The position numbers and the translations under genes are program-made. Source: Gemmatimonas sp. (lineage in GTDB: Bacteria; Gemmatimonadota; Gemmatimonadetes; Gemmatimonadales; Gemmatimonadaceae). Taken from it: 64,000 nucleotides of DNA. The DNA is taken from contig NZ_JANPLK010000078.1 in the NCBI RefSeq assembly GCF_031426495.1, forward strand, positions 1-64,000, written 5' to 3'. Shown here piece after piece: positions 41,624 through 50,435 of the stretch; position 1 is the first letter of the stretch; each line of letters opens with the position of its first letter. A model generated the notes under the pieces. It was not told the origin of the DNA. It saw nothing but the letters and a program-made list of their open reading frames with translations, and did not search any database.

Positions 41624-42376
41624 CTACTTCACCGGTGCCTTGACAAGCTGAACATCGAATGGCGTGCCGACAGATGTCATGCGCAGGATCCGGTACGGCG
41701 TGGCGCGCGTGATGTGCAGCAACAGGCTGGATGAGCCGGTGGTCAGTTCGGCGCGCCAACTGTCGAAGGTGCCGGCGGGAACGGTGACCGTGTCGGCGCC
41801 CAGCACACGAACGCGATACGTCACGACGGTTGCCTTGCCGCTGGTGAAAACTGGAAACCGAATGTCGAGCGCCTCGCGCCACCGCAGCGCGGTCAGCAGC
41901 GGTGTCACGGCGTTGTCGTCGACGACCGCGGGTGCCACCTCGGTATCGATGGCCAGCGCGCCTGCGGGGCCATTGCTCGGCGTGTCAGCGGTGCCGCGCA
42001 CGCGTCCATTGGCAAAGTCGAGCGCGATGGTCATGGGTCGGCCGGACATCACACCACGCTGTCGCAAGGTGGTCTCCTCGAGCGCCGCGTTGAGGACGAT
42101 GCTCGATGATTGCTGCACCATGGTGCCGATCGCGATGGCGTCCTGCAGTTCCCAGCCGGTCGCGGTGGGCCGCATGCCGATGCGCTGCCCACCACGCGGG
42201 GTGCCCTGGATGAGGACCACGAAGGAGTCGGACTGCGCGCGGAGCTGGGCACGGTCAATGTGGTCGCGCAGGGCGGACACGGGCGGGGCCGCGGGCGCCG
42301 CGGGCGGTGTGGATTGGCCGGTCGCGGTGACCGGGATCGCGGCCAGCAGGGCAATGACGTGATGGATGCGGCGCAT
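41624..42376 (-). CDS. secreted protein of unknown function
   Basis: This 250-residue protein has a signal peptide (VIALLAAIPVTATGQ). It has two repeat-like beta regions (about 50-120 and 155-245), with FTSGKATVVTYRVRVLGADT, VTVPAGTFDSWRAELTTGSS and LLLHITRATPYRILRMTSVG. The last blocks resemble the DUF3108-type pattern, in which a periplasmic lipocalin-like barrel ends with a GTFDSWRVE motif. No enzyme residues are evident. It lies upstream of the LytS gene on the same strand with a 33-bp gap, so it may be co-transcribed with it. Confidence 0.65.
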   Translation of the reverse strand: MRRIHHVIALLAAIPVTATGQSTPPAAPAAPPVSALRDHIDRAQLRAQSDSFVVLIQGTPRGGQRIGMRPTATGWELQDAIAIGTMVQQSSSIVLNAALEETTLRQRGVMSGRPMTIALDFANGRVRGTADTPSNGPAGALAIDTEVAPAVVDDNAVTPLLTALRWREALDIRFPVFTSGKATVVTYRVRVLGADTVTVPAGTFDSWRAELTTGSSSLLLHITRATPYRILRMTSVGTPFDVQLVKAPVK

Positions 42377-42499
42377 GGGGACTCGGGGAGCTCGGGATGG
42401 CGTGGGGGCTCGGATGCACGCAGCGTACGCCGAGAGGGCCTCCGGGTGTGGGGGAATGCAACGAAAAACCGGACCACGGCAGCGAACGGGGGATTCCGA
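42377..42499. other. intergenic, no feature seen
   Basis: This is divergent spacing between the secreted-protein gene and the G-rich repeat that precedes the GxxExxY gene. No clear promoter boxes are visible in this G-rich stretch. Confidence 0.3.
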
Positions 42500-42567
42500 T
42501 ATGGAAGTTGTTGGTGGCGAATGTGTGTGGGGCGGGGGGAAGCGGGGCTTCCGGATGGGCGGGGGGT
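42500..42567 (+). repeat. G-rich dispersed repeat, copy 2
   Basis: It differs from copy 1 at 39722 by only a few substitutions over about 67 bp. It lies 56 bp upstream of the GxxExxY gene. The inverted, diverged copy 3 follows that gene, so the gene is bracketed by inverted repeats. Confidence 0.75.
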
Positions 42568-42623
42568 GACGGGCGGATGACGGTGCGCGGCGATGGTTCC
42601 GTAGGGGACTACTGCATGGCGAC

Positions 42624-42980
42624 GTGACGGCGGGGATTCTTCGGGTGTTTCGGGAGGTGCATGACGAGCTGCGTCATGGGCATCCGGAGGTGATTTACCA
42701 GCGGGCGATGGTGATTGCGTTGGGCGACGCGGGGTATGCGGTGGCGCGTGAGGTGGACGTCGCTTTGAATTTCCGCGAGCGGGTGATTGGGCGCGGGCGG
42801 CTGGATCTCGTGGTGAACGACCTCGTCGTCCTCGAGTGCAAGGTGGCCCGGTCGGTCGAGCCGGATGCGGTGGGGCAGCTCCTCGGCTACCTGAAGGCGA
42901 CGAAATACGAGGTCGGCCTCGTCCTCACCTTCGGTCGTCGCCCTGATCAAAAACGTGTAGTCTTCACCAAGACTCCATAG
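42624..42980 (+). CDS. GxxExxY family protein
   Basis: This 118-residue protein carries the naming motif as GHPEVIY near residue 19-25. It also has the core IGRGRLDLVVNDLVVLECKV, whose Asp and Glu-x-Lys pattern matches PD-(D/E)xK-type nuclease folds. AVGQLLGYLKATKYEVGLVL follows, as usual in the family. Length is typical. The family is widespread in environmental bacteria and its role is unsettled. It starts with GTG. Inverted copies of a G-rich repeat flank the gene, suggesting a mobile or formerly mobile unit. Confidence 0.82.
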   Translation: MTAGILRVFREVHDELRHGHPEVIYQRAMVIALGDAGYAVAREVDVALNFRERVIGRGRLDLVVNDLVVLECKVARSVEPDAVGQLLGYLKATKYEVGLVLTFGRRPDQKRVVFTKTP

Positions 42981-42983
42981 CCC

Positions 42984-43034
42984 GCCGCAACCGCCGCTTC
43001 CCACGCCCCCACACGTTCGCCCCCACATTGCTTC
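42984..43034 (-). repeat. G-rich dispersed repeat, inverted copy 3 (diverged)
   Basis: Reversed, this segment reads GTGGGGGCGAACGTGTGGGG then GCGTGGGAAGCGGCGG. It aligns with GTGGCGAATGTGTGTGGGGC and GGGGGGAAGCGGGG of copy 2. It lies directly after the GxxExxY stop and reaches the possible upstream start of mogA. Confidence 0.55.
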
Positions 43035-43060
43035 CCTCATCGCACGCACCATTGCCAACC

Positions 43061-43594
43061 GTGGTCCCGGCCGTCGTCGGTGTCCTCACCATCTCCGACC
43101 GCGCCTCGACGGGGGTGTACGAAGACAAATCCGGTCCGGCGATCCAGTCGGTGCTGACGCGCTGGATCGCGTCGCCGTGGCGAGCTGAGTGCCGGCTGGT
43201 AGCCGACGAGCAGCCGCTGATCGAGGCGGCGCTCCGCGAACTGGCCGACGAGTTTCATTGCGCGTTGATCGTGACGACCGGTGGTACGGGTCCGTCGCCG
43301 CGCGACGTGACGCCCGAAGCCACGGTGGCCGTGTGTGACCGGATGCTGCCAGGGTTTGGGGAGCAGATGCGGGCGGTGTCGGCGCGCACCGTGCCCACGG
43401 CGATCCTGTCGCGTCAGGTGGCGGGTACCCGCGGGAGCTCCCTGATCATCAATCTCCCGGGAAAGCCGGCGGCGATCGAGGAATGCCTCGGCGCGGTCTG
43501 GGCGGCGGTCCCATATTGCATTGATCTCATCGGAGGGCCGCGGCTGCTGTTCAGCGCCGAGGCCCCCGCCCCGTTCCGCCCCACCAGCGCGTAA
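43061..43594 (+). CDS. mogA: molybdopterin adenylyltransferase MogA
   Basis: This protein of about 177 residues is of the MoaB/MogA fold. Conserved blocks are VGVLTISDRASTGVYEDKSG, LIVTTGGTGPSPRDVTPEAT and SLIINLPGKPAAIEECL. MogA adenylylates molybdopterin before molybdenum insertion. No other molybdenum-cofactor genes are in the window. The start is uncertain: GTG at 43061 and TTG at 43052 both suit. A TTG at 43028 would place the N-terminus inside the G-rich repeat and is less likely. Confidence 0.85.
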   Translation: MVPAVVGVLTISDRASTGVYEDKSGPAIQSVLTRWIASPWRAECRLVADEQPLIEAALRELADEFHCALIVTTGGTGPSPRDVTPEATVAVCDRMLPGFGEQMRAVSARTVPTAILSRQVAGTRGSSLIINLPGKPAAIEECLGAVWAAVPYCIDLIGGPRLLFSAEAPAPFRPTSA

Positions 43595-43609
43595 GCGCGA
43601 GCCCGTGCC

Positions 43610-43807
43610 ATGAGCCTGTCTCCCGAGCTGCTGAAGATCCTTGTCTGCCCCAAAAGCAAGGCGCCGCTGGAGTATTACGCGGGTCCGCCTGAGGTGCTTG
43701 TGTGCCGTGAAAGCCGCCTGGTGTATTCGGTGCAGGACGGCATTCCCGTGATGCTGATCGACGAAGCACAGCCGCTGGACGACGCGAAGTACCCGCCCAC
43801 GGCGTGA
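43610..43807 (+). CDS. Trm112-like/UPF0434 small protein
   Basis: This 65-residue protein opens with LSPELLKILVCPKSKAPLEY and has LVYSVQDGIPVMLIDEAQPL near the end. That is the Trm112p-like fold seen in YcaR-type proteins. The usual four-Cys zinc site is reduced: one Cys in VCPKSK and one in LVCRES. Relatives partner with methyltransferases or act in cell-envelope lipid pathways, but a role here is unknown. Its stop overlaps the next gene's start by 4 bp. Confidence 0.83.
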   Translation: MSLSPELLKILVCPKSKAPLEYYAGPPEVLVCRESRLVYSVQDGIPVMLIDEAQPLDDAKYPPTA

Positions 43808-44946
43808 GCACCGCGCCGAACCCCGAGTGGCGCGACGGCACGCGGGTCGTGCGCGCCGGCCTGCCCGACGCCTCGCCCGGGACGCCGTACCTGGCGGGTC
43901 CGGTGTTCGCGGCGCCGTATCATGCACCGGGCGATCCGACCGCGTCGCCGTTCACGTACGGCCGCTTCTCCAATCCCACCTGGGTGGCATACGAGCAGGC
44001 GCTCGAGGCGCTCGAAGGAGGGCCGTGCCTGCTCTTTCCGAGCGGCATGGCGGCGTCCGCCGCGGTGCTGGCCACGATGGTGCCGCCCGGCGGCAAGCTG
44101 GTGATGCCGGCCGAGAGCTACTACACGACGCGGGTGATCGCGACGCAGCAGTTTCCCGGTGCGTGGTTCGCCGCGCAGGGCATTGAGGTGGTCATGGCAC
44201 CGACCGTGGGCGACGGGTGGCGTAACGCGCTCGACGGTGCCGCGATGCTGTGGCTCGAATCGCCGACCAATCCGGCGCTCGATGTGTGCGACATCGCGGC
44301 GCTCGCACAGGCGGCGCATGCGGCCGGCGCACTGGTGGTCGTCGACAACACGACCGCCACGCCGTTGCTGCAGCAGCCGCTCGCCCTCGGCGCGGACTTC
44401 GCCGTGGTCTCCGATACGAAAGCGATGACCGGGCATGCCGACTTGGTGCTCGGTCACGTGGCGTGTCGCGACATCGCGCAGGCGGAAACGATTCGCACCT
44501 GGCGCACGCGCATGGGGGTGATCGCCGGACCGATGGAAGCGTGGCTGGCGCATCGTTCGTTGGCGACGCTCGACGTACGCCTCACGCGTCAGTGCGACAC
44601 CGCGATGCAGATCGCCACGATGCTGGCGGCGCATCCAAAGGTGCATGGTGTGCGCTATCCCGGCTTGCCGAACGATCCGTCGTACGCGATCGCCTCGAAG
44701 CAAATGAAGCGGTTCGGCGGCGTGATCAGCTTCGCACTCGATGATGCCGCGGCGGTGACGCGCTTCTTCGCGGCTTCTTCGCTGGTGTACGAGGCGACGA
44801 GCTTTGGTGGTGTCCATACCAGCGCCGAGCGTCGCGCCCGCTGGGGCGGCGACGCGGTGTCAGAAGGATTCGTGCGACTGAGCATCGGGCTCGAGGACGT
44901 GCGCGATCTGTTGAACGATTTCGAGCGCGCTCTCGGCGCGGTCTAG
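43804..44946 (+). CDS. Cys/Met metabolism PLP enzyme (cystathionine beta-lyase-like)
   Basis: This 380-residue enzyme is of the trans-sulfuration PLP family. The blocks are TYGRFSNPTWVAYEQALEAL, then FPSGMAASAAVLATM, LWLESPTNPALDVCDI, cofactor Asp in LVVVDNTTATPLLQQPLALG, Schiff-base Lys206 in VSDTKAMTGHADLVLGHVAC, and FVRLSIGLEDVRDLLNDFE. It may be cystathionine beta-lyase or gamma-lyase/synthase; these cannot be separated by eye. The GTG start overlaps the Trm112-like gene's stop. Confidence 0.87.
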   Translation: MSTAPNPEWRDGTRVVRAGLPDASPGTPYLAGPVFAAPYHAPGDPTASPFTYGRFSNPTWVAYEQALEALEGGPCLLFPSGMAASAAVLATMVPPGGKLVMPAESYYTTRVIATQQFPGAWFAAQGIEVVMAPTVGDGWRNALDGAAMLWLESPTNPALDVCDIAALAQAAHAAGALVVVDNTTATPLLQQPLALGADFAVVSDTKAMTGHADLVLGHVACRDIAQAETIRTWRTRMGVIAGPMEAWLAHRSLATLDVRLTRQCDTAMQIATMLAAHPKVHGVRYPGLPNDPSYAIASKQMKRFGGVISFALDDAAAVTRFFAASSLVYEATSFGGVHTSAERRARWGGDAVSEGFVRLSIGLEDVRDLLNDFERALGAV

Positions 44947-44956
44947 AGGAAGAGGC

Positions 44957-46624
44957 ATGACGAAGCGGATCGATCGACGCGATTTTGTCGCGTCGACGCT
45001 GGCCACGGCAGCAGCGGCCACCGTTGGGACGATGGCGACACTCGTGCCGATGCAGACGGCGCAGGCGGCCGGTGAGAAGCATGACGGCGTACAGCCCGAT
45101 GCGTTTCCATACGCCGAGCTGAGTGTGTTGGAGCTGCAGTCGCGGATGGCGAAAGGGACCCTCACGTCACGCACGCTCACGGCGGCGTATCTGACACGCA
45201 TCGCGGCGGTGGATCGCAGCGGTCCGACGCTGAATTCGGTGATCGAGACGAATCCTGATGCGCTCGCGATTGCGGCGGAACGTGACGCCGAGCGTCGTGC
45301 AGGCAAGGTGCGTGGTCCGCTGCACGGTATTCCGGTGCTGATCAAGGACAACATCGACAGCGCCGATCGCATGCAGACCACGGCCGGGTCACTGGCCTTG
45401 GTGGGCAAGCCGGCACCGCGCGATGCGTTCATCGTGCAGCGACTGCGCGAGGCCGGCGCCGTGCTGCTGGGCAAGACCAATCTGAGCGAGTGGGCGAACT
45501 TCCGATCGACACGATCCACGAGTGGTTGGAGCGGACGCGGCGGACAAACGCGCCATCCGTTCGTGCTCGACCGCAATCCGTGCGGCTCGAGCTCGGGCAC
45601 TGGTACCGCGATCTCGGCGAACCTGGCCGCCGTGGGCATCGGCACGGAAACCGACGGCTCGATCATCTGTCCGTCGTCGATTTGCGGACTGGTGGGTATC
45701 AAACCGACGGTCGGGTTGTGGAGCCGCAGCGGCATCATTCCAATTTCGTCGTCGCAGGACACGGCGGGCCCGATGGCGCGCACCGTCGCCGATGCGGCGG
45801 CGCTGCTGGGTGCCCTGACCGGCGTGGACGGGCGCGACCGCGCCACGACGGAGAGCGCGGGCAAGAGCGCGGCGGACTACACCACGTTTCTAGATGCGAA
45901 GTCGCTGCAGGGCGCGCGGATCGGCGTGGCGCGCAACATGGCCGGCTTTCATCCGATGACCGATGCGGCGTTCGAGCGTGCCATCGACGCACTGCGCAAA
46001 GCGGGTGCCGTGATCGTGGATCCGGCCAACGTGCCAACGGTGGGCAAGTACGATGAAGCGGAACTCGACGTGCTGCTGTACGAGTTCAAGGCGGGCGTGA
46101 ACGCCTATCTCGCGGAGCGCGGTAGCACGGTGTCGGTGCGCACCATGGACGACGTGATCGCGTTCAATCGTGCGAATTCCAGCGTCGAGATGCCGTACTT
46201 CGGACAGGAGCAGATGGAGCGCTCGCAGAGCATGGGTTCGCTCGACGACGCGAAGTATCGCGACGCCGTGGCCGCGTGTCGTCGATTGTCGCGTGACGAG
46301 GGGATCGACGCCATCATGGCGCAGCACTCACTCGATGCCATCATAGCACCGTCGAACGGACCGTCGTGGCCGACCGACTTGATCAACGGCGATCGCTACA
46401 GCGGCGGCAACTCCAGTGTGGCGGCGGTGGCCGGCTATCCCAGCATTACGGTGCCGATGGGATTCGCCGATGCGTTGCCGCTCGGTGTGTCGTTCATTGG
46501 TCGGGCGTGGAGTGAAGGCCGGTTGATCGGCCTCGCCTATGCCTTCGAGCAGGCGACGGAGGCGCGTCGGGCACCGCGCTTTTTGCCGACGGTGCCAATC
46601 GCGCCACCAAAGCGGGGGTCGTAG
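44957..46624 (+). CDS. Tat-exported amidase
   Basis: This 555-residue enzyme of the amidase-signature family is preceded by a Tat-like signal (IDRRDFVASTLATAAAATVG). The Ser-cisSer-Lys triad is in the expected blocks: Lys130 in HGIPVLIKDNID, Ser near 211-212 in NPCGSSSGTGTA, and nucleophile Ser235 in GTETDGSIICPSS. The usual GG before the nucleophile is DG here. It hydrolyses an amide of unknown identity outside the cytoplasm. It is followed with 1-bp overlap by a small membrane-anchored protein and then a dipeptidase, suggesting peptide or amide scavenging. Confidence 0.9.
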   Translation: MTKRIDRRDFVASTLATAAAATVGTMATLVPMQTAQAAGEKHDGVQPDAFPYAELSVLELQSRMAKGTLTSRTLTAAYLTRIAAVDRSGPTLNSVIETNPDALAIAAERDAERRAGKVRGPLHGIPVLIKDNIDSADRMQTTAGSLALVGKPAPRDAFIVQRLREAGAVLLGKTNLSEWANFRSTRSTSGWSGRGGQTRHPFVLDRNPCGSSSGTGTAISANLAAVGIGTETDGSIICPSSICGLVGIKPTVGLWSRSGIIPISSSQDTAGPMARTVADAAALLGALTGVDGRDRATTESAGKSAADYTTFLDAKSLQGARIGVARNMAGFHPMTDAAFERAIDALRKAGAVIVDPANVPTVGKYDEAELDVLLYEFKAGVNAYLAERGSTVSVRTMDDVIAFNRANSSVEMPYFGQEQMERSQSMGSLDDAKYRDAVAACRRLSRDEGIDAIMAQHSLDAIIAPSNGPSWPTDLINGDRYSGGNSSVAAVAGYPSITVPMGFADALPLGVSFIGRAWSEGRLIGLAYAFEQATEARRAPRFLPTVPIAPPKRGS

Positions 46625-46983
46625 TGGCGCCGGAAGAAACGCGAACGGCGGGCATGTCCCGCTTGATTGCCGTCGGCAGTTTGGTCGGCGCCCTCGCGCT
46701 TGGTGCGTGGGCCTGGCAGTTCCTGAATCGCGCCGCGGACTCCGGATTGGAGCGGCTGTCGCGCATCGATGCCATGCGCGCATTGTGCACCGCCGAAAGG
46801 GTGAAGGCGCGCACCGACGTCGACTCGATGCGGGTGGATCGACTGTCGTTGCCGGATACGGTCGACCAAGGTTCCGAACAGGCGATCGACCGCTGTGGTG
46901 ACCTGCGCGGTGAGAGCGTCCCGAATTCGCTGCCGAATGCGCGCGAAATGTCGGGAGATCCGATGCCGCGCGGGCTGCGCTGA
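46624..46983 (+). CDS. membrane-anchored small protein
   Basis: This 119-residue protein has one helix (LIAVGSLVGALALGAWAWQF) and a soluble tail with two Cys (ALCTAERVKARTD and DRCGDLRGESVPN) that could form a disulfide. GTG starts inside the TAG of the amidase gene, so it is probably coupled. The family is not recognised. It sits between the amidase and the dipeptidase and could be an accessory to either. Confidence 0.55.
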   Translation: MAPEETRTAGMSRLIAVGSLVGALALGAWAWQFLNRAADSGLERLSRIDAMRALCTAERVKARTDVDSMRVDRLSLPDTVDQGSEQAIDRCGDLRGESVPNSLPNAREMSGDPMPRGLR

Positions 46984-46993
46984 GGAAGCGAAC

Positions 46994-48184
46994 ATGAAGC
47001 GTATCCTGATCGGACTGCTGGTGCTGGTGGTGCTCGGGGCAGTCGGTTTCGTCACCGTCGGCCCGCGCATTGCCGACAGTCGGATGAACACCGTCGTGAG
47101 CACGTCCCTGCCGATCGTATCGCCGGTGGCTTCGGCGTTGCATCGTCGGTTGTTCGTGGCCGACATGCACGCCGACCAGCTGTTGTGGGGACGCGATCCA
47201 CTGGAGCGCGTGGCCCGAGGACACGTGGATGTGCCGCGCTTGCAGGAAGGCCACGTGGCGCTGCAGGTGTTCTCGGTCGTCACGAAGACACCGCGCGGCA
47301 TGAACTACGATCACAACACCGGCGACACGGACAACGTGCTGTTGTTGGCGATCGCGGAGCGCTGGCCGCGCGCCACATGGACGAGTCTGCGTGCGCGCGC
47401 GATGTATCAGGCTGACAAGCTGCGCGACGCGACGCTGCGCTCGGCGAATACGCTCACGCTGATCACGACGCGCGAGGAGATGGCGCAGTTCGTGGAGCGC
47501 CGCGCCGGTGATCCGGCACAGGTCTCGACGTTGCTCGCGATCGAAGGGCTGCATGCGCTCGACGGAAAGCTGGAGAGCGTGGACACCCTCTACGCCGCCG
47601 GCTTCCGCATGATGGGACTGACGCACTTCTTCGACAACGAAGTTGCGGCCAGCGCGCACGGCGTCACGCACGCGGGGCTCACGCCGCTCGGTCGTCAGGT
47701 CATCGCGCGCATGGAAGCGCTCGGCATCATTGTCGATCTCGCGCATTCCTCGCAACAGACGGTGCAGGAGGTGCTCGGCATGGCCACGCGGCCAGTCGTG
47801 GTATCGCACACCGGCGTAGCGGCCACGTGCCCGGGGCCGCGCAACCTCACGGACGATCAGCTGCGGGCGATCGCGGCCAACGGTGGACTCGTCGGCATTG
47901 GCTACTGGGATGGTGCGGTGTGCGAGCCCACCGTCGCCAATATCGTGAAGGCGATCCAGCATGCGGTACAGGTGGCCGGTGCCGCGCACGTCGCGCTAGG
48001 CTCCGACTTCGATGGTGCCACGCGCACTCCGTTCGATACGCGCGGCATGGCGGCGATCACCGATGGCCTCCTTACGGCCGGCATGGATCAGGGCACGATC
48101 GCGCAGGTGATGGGTGGCAACACACGGGACTTCCTGCTGGCGCAGCTGCCCTCGACGTCGCCGACCCTTCGGGCGGGCCGCTAA
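46994..48184 (+). CDS. membrane dipeptidase (M19)
   Basis: This 396-residue protein has an N-terminal signal anchor (ILIGLLVLVVLGAVGFVTVG) and a renal-dipeptidase-type TIM barrel. Metal-binding blocks are FVADMHADQLLWG, the Glu in LLAIEGLHALDG, His in DLAHSSQQTVQEVL, VVVSHTGVAATCPGPRNLTD and the Asp in LGSDFDGATRTPFDT. Family members cleave dipeptides and some beta-lactams or D-amino-acid peptides. GAGGAAG lies 6 bases before the ATG. It belongs to the amidase cluster and precedes sugE by 12 bp. Confidence 0.9.
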   Translation: MKRILIGLLVLVVLGAVGFVTVGPRIADSRMNTVVSTSLPIVSPVASALHRRLFVADMHADQLLWGRDPLERVARGHVDVPRLQEGHVALQVFSVVTKTPRGMNYDHNTGDTDNVLLLAIAERWPRATWTSLRARAMYQADKLRDATLRSANTLTLITTREEMAQFVERRAGDPAQVSTLLAIEGLHALDGKLESVDTLYAAGFRMMGLTHFFDNEVAASAHGVTHAGLTPLGRQVIARMEALGIIVDLAHSSQQTVQEVLGMATRPVVVSHTGVAATCPGPRNLTDDQLRAIAANGGLVGIGYWDGAVCEPTVANIVKAIQHAVQVAGAAHVALGSDFDGATRTPFDTRGMAAITDGLLTAGMDQGTIAQVMGGNTRDFLLAQLPSTSPTLRAGR

Positions 48185-48196
48185 CGTGACGTCCCG

Positions 48197-48523
48197 GTGA
48201 CGCGCGCCTGGTGGATGCTGGTGGTGGCCGGAGTGCTGGAAGTCGTCTGGGCCATCGGCCTCAAGTACTCCGACGGCTTCCGGAAGCCCATGCCGTCGGC
48301 GATCACCGTGAGCGCCATGATCGCGAGCTTCTACTACCTCGCGCAGGCGCTCAAGACCCTGCCGGTCGGTACTGGCTATGCGGTTTGGACCGGCATCGGC
48401 GCGGTGGGTACCGCCATCGTCGGCGTCCTCGTGTTCGGTGAGTCGCGCGATCTGGGACGGATCCTGTCGGTCGCGCTGATCGTGTGCGGCATCATCGGCC
48501 TCAAGCTGACCTCGCCGAGCTAG
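48197..48523 (+). CDS. sugE: SMR-family guanidinium exporter (SugE/Gdx)
   Basis: This 108-residue protein has four helices. Helix 1 carries the essential Glu15 in [20 protein letters not shown], a block typical of the SugE/Gdx branch rather than Emr[21 protein letters not shown] forms helix 3. Members exchange guanidinium for protons. No guanidine riboswitch can fit in the 12-bp gap, so it is expressed with the dipeptidase operon. GTG start. Confidence 0.9.
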   Translation: MTRAWWMLVVAGVLEVVWAIGLKYSDGFRKPMPSAITVSAMIASFYYLAQALKTLPVGTGYAVWTGIGAVGTAIVGVLVFGESRDLGRILSVALIVCGIIGLKLTSPS

Positions 48524-48552
48524 CACCGCCGGGACTGGCACTTCTCGTCGCG

Positions 48553-48978
48553 ATGACGCATTCAATCGGTATGATCCGATTTGCCGCCGTTGTCCCCGTC
48601 CTGCGCGTCGCTGATGTCGAACGCTGTATGACGTGGTATCGCGAGATCCTCGGCTTCGCCGTCGATCCATTTCCCGACGTCGCCCCGTTCGAGTTCTGCA
48701 TTCTCCGCCGCGACGCCGCCGAGCTGATGCTTCGCCGCGCGAAAACACCAATCGTGCGCACGCCGGCCTCCCACGACTGGGATGTCTACCTGCGGCTGGA
48801 CGGCGGTGAGTTGACCGCGCTGCTCGATCATGCGCGTCGTCGTACGCCGCTGGTGCGGGGTCCGGAACTGATGCCGTACGGTCAGATCGAGTTCGAACTC
48901 GAGGATCCCGAAGGGCACCGCATCTGCGTGGCCGAAGTGCTCGACGACGTGACGGGCTTCCCGCCGGCGGTCGACTAG
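48553..48978 (+). CDS. VOC/glyoxalase-superfamily protein
   Basis: This 141-residue protein reads as one VOC domain: FAAVVPVLRVADVERCMTWY, then REILGFAVDPFPDVAPFEFC, LRLDGGELTALLDHARRRTP and IEFELEDPEGHRICVAEVL. It resembles the bleomycin-resistance/glyoxalase group. The metal positions (His/Glu) are partly visible, with Glu in EFELEDPEGH. The substrate is unknown. Its stop meets the convergent symporter stop with 4-bp overlap. Confidence 0.82.
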   Translation: MTHSIGMIRFAAVVPVLRVADVERCMTWYREILGFAVDPFPDVAPFEFCILRRDAAELMLRRAKTPIVRTPASHDWDVYLRLDGGELTALLDHARRRTPLVRGPELMPYGQIEFELEDPEGHRICVAEVLDDVTGFPPAVD

Positions 48979-50435
48979 GCCCTAGCGGGGAGAGCCTTGG
49001 GACTCGACAGGCGACTGACGAGCACCATGGTCAGGACATTCAGGACCAGCGCCAGAAAGCCGGCATTGATGTCGGTGATGCTATGCGACCATCCCGGGAA
49101 GAGGGTCGACATCGACACGCCACCGAGCGCGGTGGCCGCGACGGCGGTTTCGCCGACCACGATGCCGGTGAAGGCACCGACGGCGGTGATGCGCGCCGTC
49201 GGGAGCAGCGACGCAAGCAGTGCGGGGAAGAGCTGTGTCACCATGCTGTACGCCATGAGTAACAGCGTGACGAGTGTGCTGCCGCCGCGGAAGGTGAAGA
49301 ACAGCGCGATGCCAGCCAGCAGTGGCACGAGCAACCGCGCGAAGGTGGCGGAGTCGGCGGCCTGTCCTTCACGCGGTGGCCGGACGATGCGCGCGAGCGT
49401 CGTCGCAATGCTCATGAGGATGAGAGAACCCGGCACCAGTGCGGTGAGCAGACCCGCCGCGCCGACCAGCCCCACGATCCACGGGTCGAAGGTGTCGCGC
49501 GTGACACGCAGCAACGCGAGGTCGACATCGGCGCCTTTGAGCCCGGGTACCGAGAGCAGCGCCGCGAAGCCGATGAAGAAGACGAACAACAGCACGAGCT
49601 GATAGAGCGGCATCAGGGCGGCATTGCGGCGAAATACCGACGCATCGCGGGCGGTGAATACCGAGCCGAACGTGTGCGGCCACATGTAGAACCCCAGCAC
49701 CGTGAGCAGTACTGTGCTGGCGAACCAGCTGGGCGACATACCACGCGATGGCAACGTGAGAAAATCGGGACGTTCAGCGGCGATCCGCGCGAACATCGGG
49801 CCGATGCCGCCGTGCAGCTTGACCGGCAATACGATGCCAAGACCGACCACGCAGAGCAGAACCATGGCGTCCTTCAGTGCGGCCGTCATGGCCGATCCCT
49901 TCACGCCGGACAGCACCACGTAAATGACCGTGGCCGTGGTGCCGATCCAGATGGCGGCATTGGCGCTGATTGCCCCGTACGATGACTCCGATACGATGAT
50001 GCCAAGGCCTTTTAGCTGCAGCACGAGATACGGCATGAGCGCGGCGATACTCACCACGGCCACCAGATTTCCCAGCGCGGGGCTGCCGTAGGCCCGCGTG
50101 AAGTACTCCGACTGCGAGAGCACCTTCCACGTCGTGGCGCGACTCCAGATCGCCGGCAGTAGCCAGTACGACATGATGTACGCCACTGCGCCGTAGCCGA
50201 TGATGTAGAACGCCGGTGCGCCGCGTCCATACGCCCAGCCGCTGCCACCGAGGAAGGTGAACGTCGTGTAGATCTCGCCGGCGAGCAGCATGAACACGAG
50301 CATCGTGCCGAATCCGCGATTGCCGACGCTCCACTGCTCCAGGCTGGCGGTGCCACCCGTGCTTCGTGCGCCGCGCACGCTGAGGAGGAGCGCCAGCAAG
50401 AGCGTGGCGGACAGGATGCCGAGCGAAATCGTCAT
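48975..50435 (-). CDS. sodium:solute symporter
   Basis: This 486-residue protein has about 13 membrane helices with the SSS-family marks: SLEQWSVGNRGFGTMLVFML, EIYTTFTFLGGSGWAYGRGA, VVLSGVKGSAMTAALKDAMV and FYMWPHTFGSVFTARDASVF. It most resembles monocarboxylate or solute permeases that pair with a DUF3311 protein, which is encoded just upstream with 4-bp overlap. Together with the M20 hydrolase gene it suggests uptake and hydrolysis of an acylated or carboxylate substrate. Confidence 0.88.
   Translation of the reverse strand: MTISLGILSATLLLALLLSVRGARSTGGTASLEQWSVGNRGFGTMLVFMLLAGEIYTTFTFLGGSGWAYGRGAPAFYIIGYGAVAYIMSYWLLPAIWSRATTWKVLSQSEYFTRAYGSPALGNLVAVVSIAALMPYLVLQLKGLGIIVSESSYGAISANAAIWIGTTATVIYVVLSGVKGSAMTAALKDAMVLLCVVGLGIVLPVKLHGGIGPMFARIAAERPDFLTLPSRGMSPSWFASTVLLTVLGFYMWPHTFGSVFTARDASVFRRNAALMPLYQLVLLFVFFIGFAALLSVPGLKGADVDLALLRVTRDTFDPWIVGLVGAAGLLTALVPGSLILMSIATTLARIVRPPREGQAADSATFARLLVPLLAGIALFFTFRGGSTLVTLLLMAYSMVTQLFPALLASLLPTARITAVGAFTGIVVGETAVAATALGGVSMSTLFPGWSHSITDINAGFLALVLNVLTMVLVSRLSSPKALPARA

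Noticed and set aside
42500..42567. CRISPR-like repeats
   Set aside because: The repeated units are not regularly spaced and there are no spacers or cas genes.
43028..43060. Extended TTG start for MogA
   Set aside because: The extra residues are encoded by the G-rich repeat copy 3 and have no family support.
48185..48196. Guanidine riboswitch upstream of sugE
   Set aside because: The gap is only 12 bp and no riboswitch-like structure precedes it.
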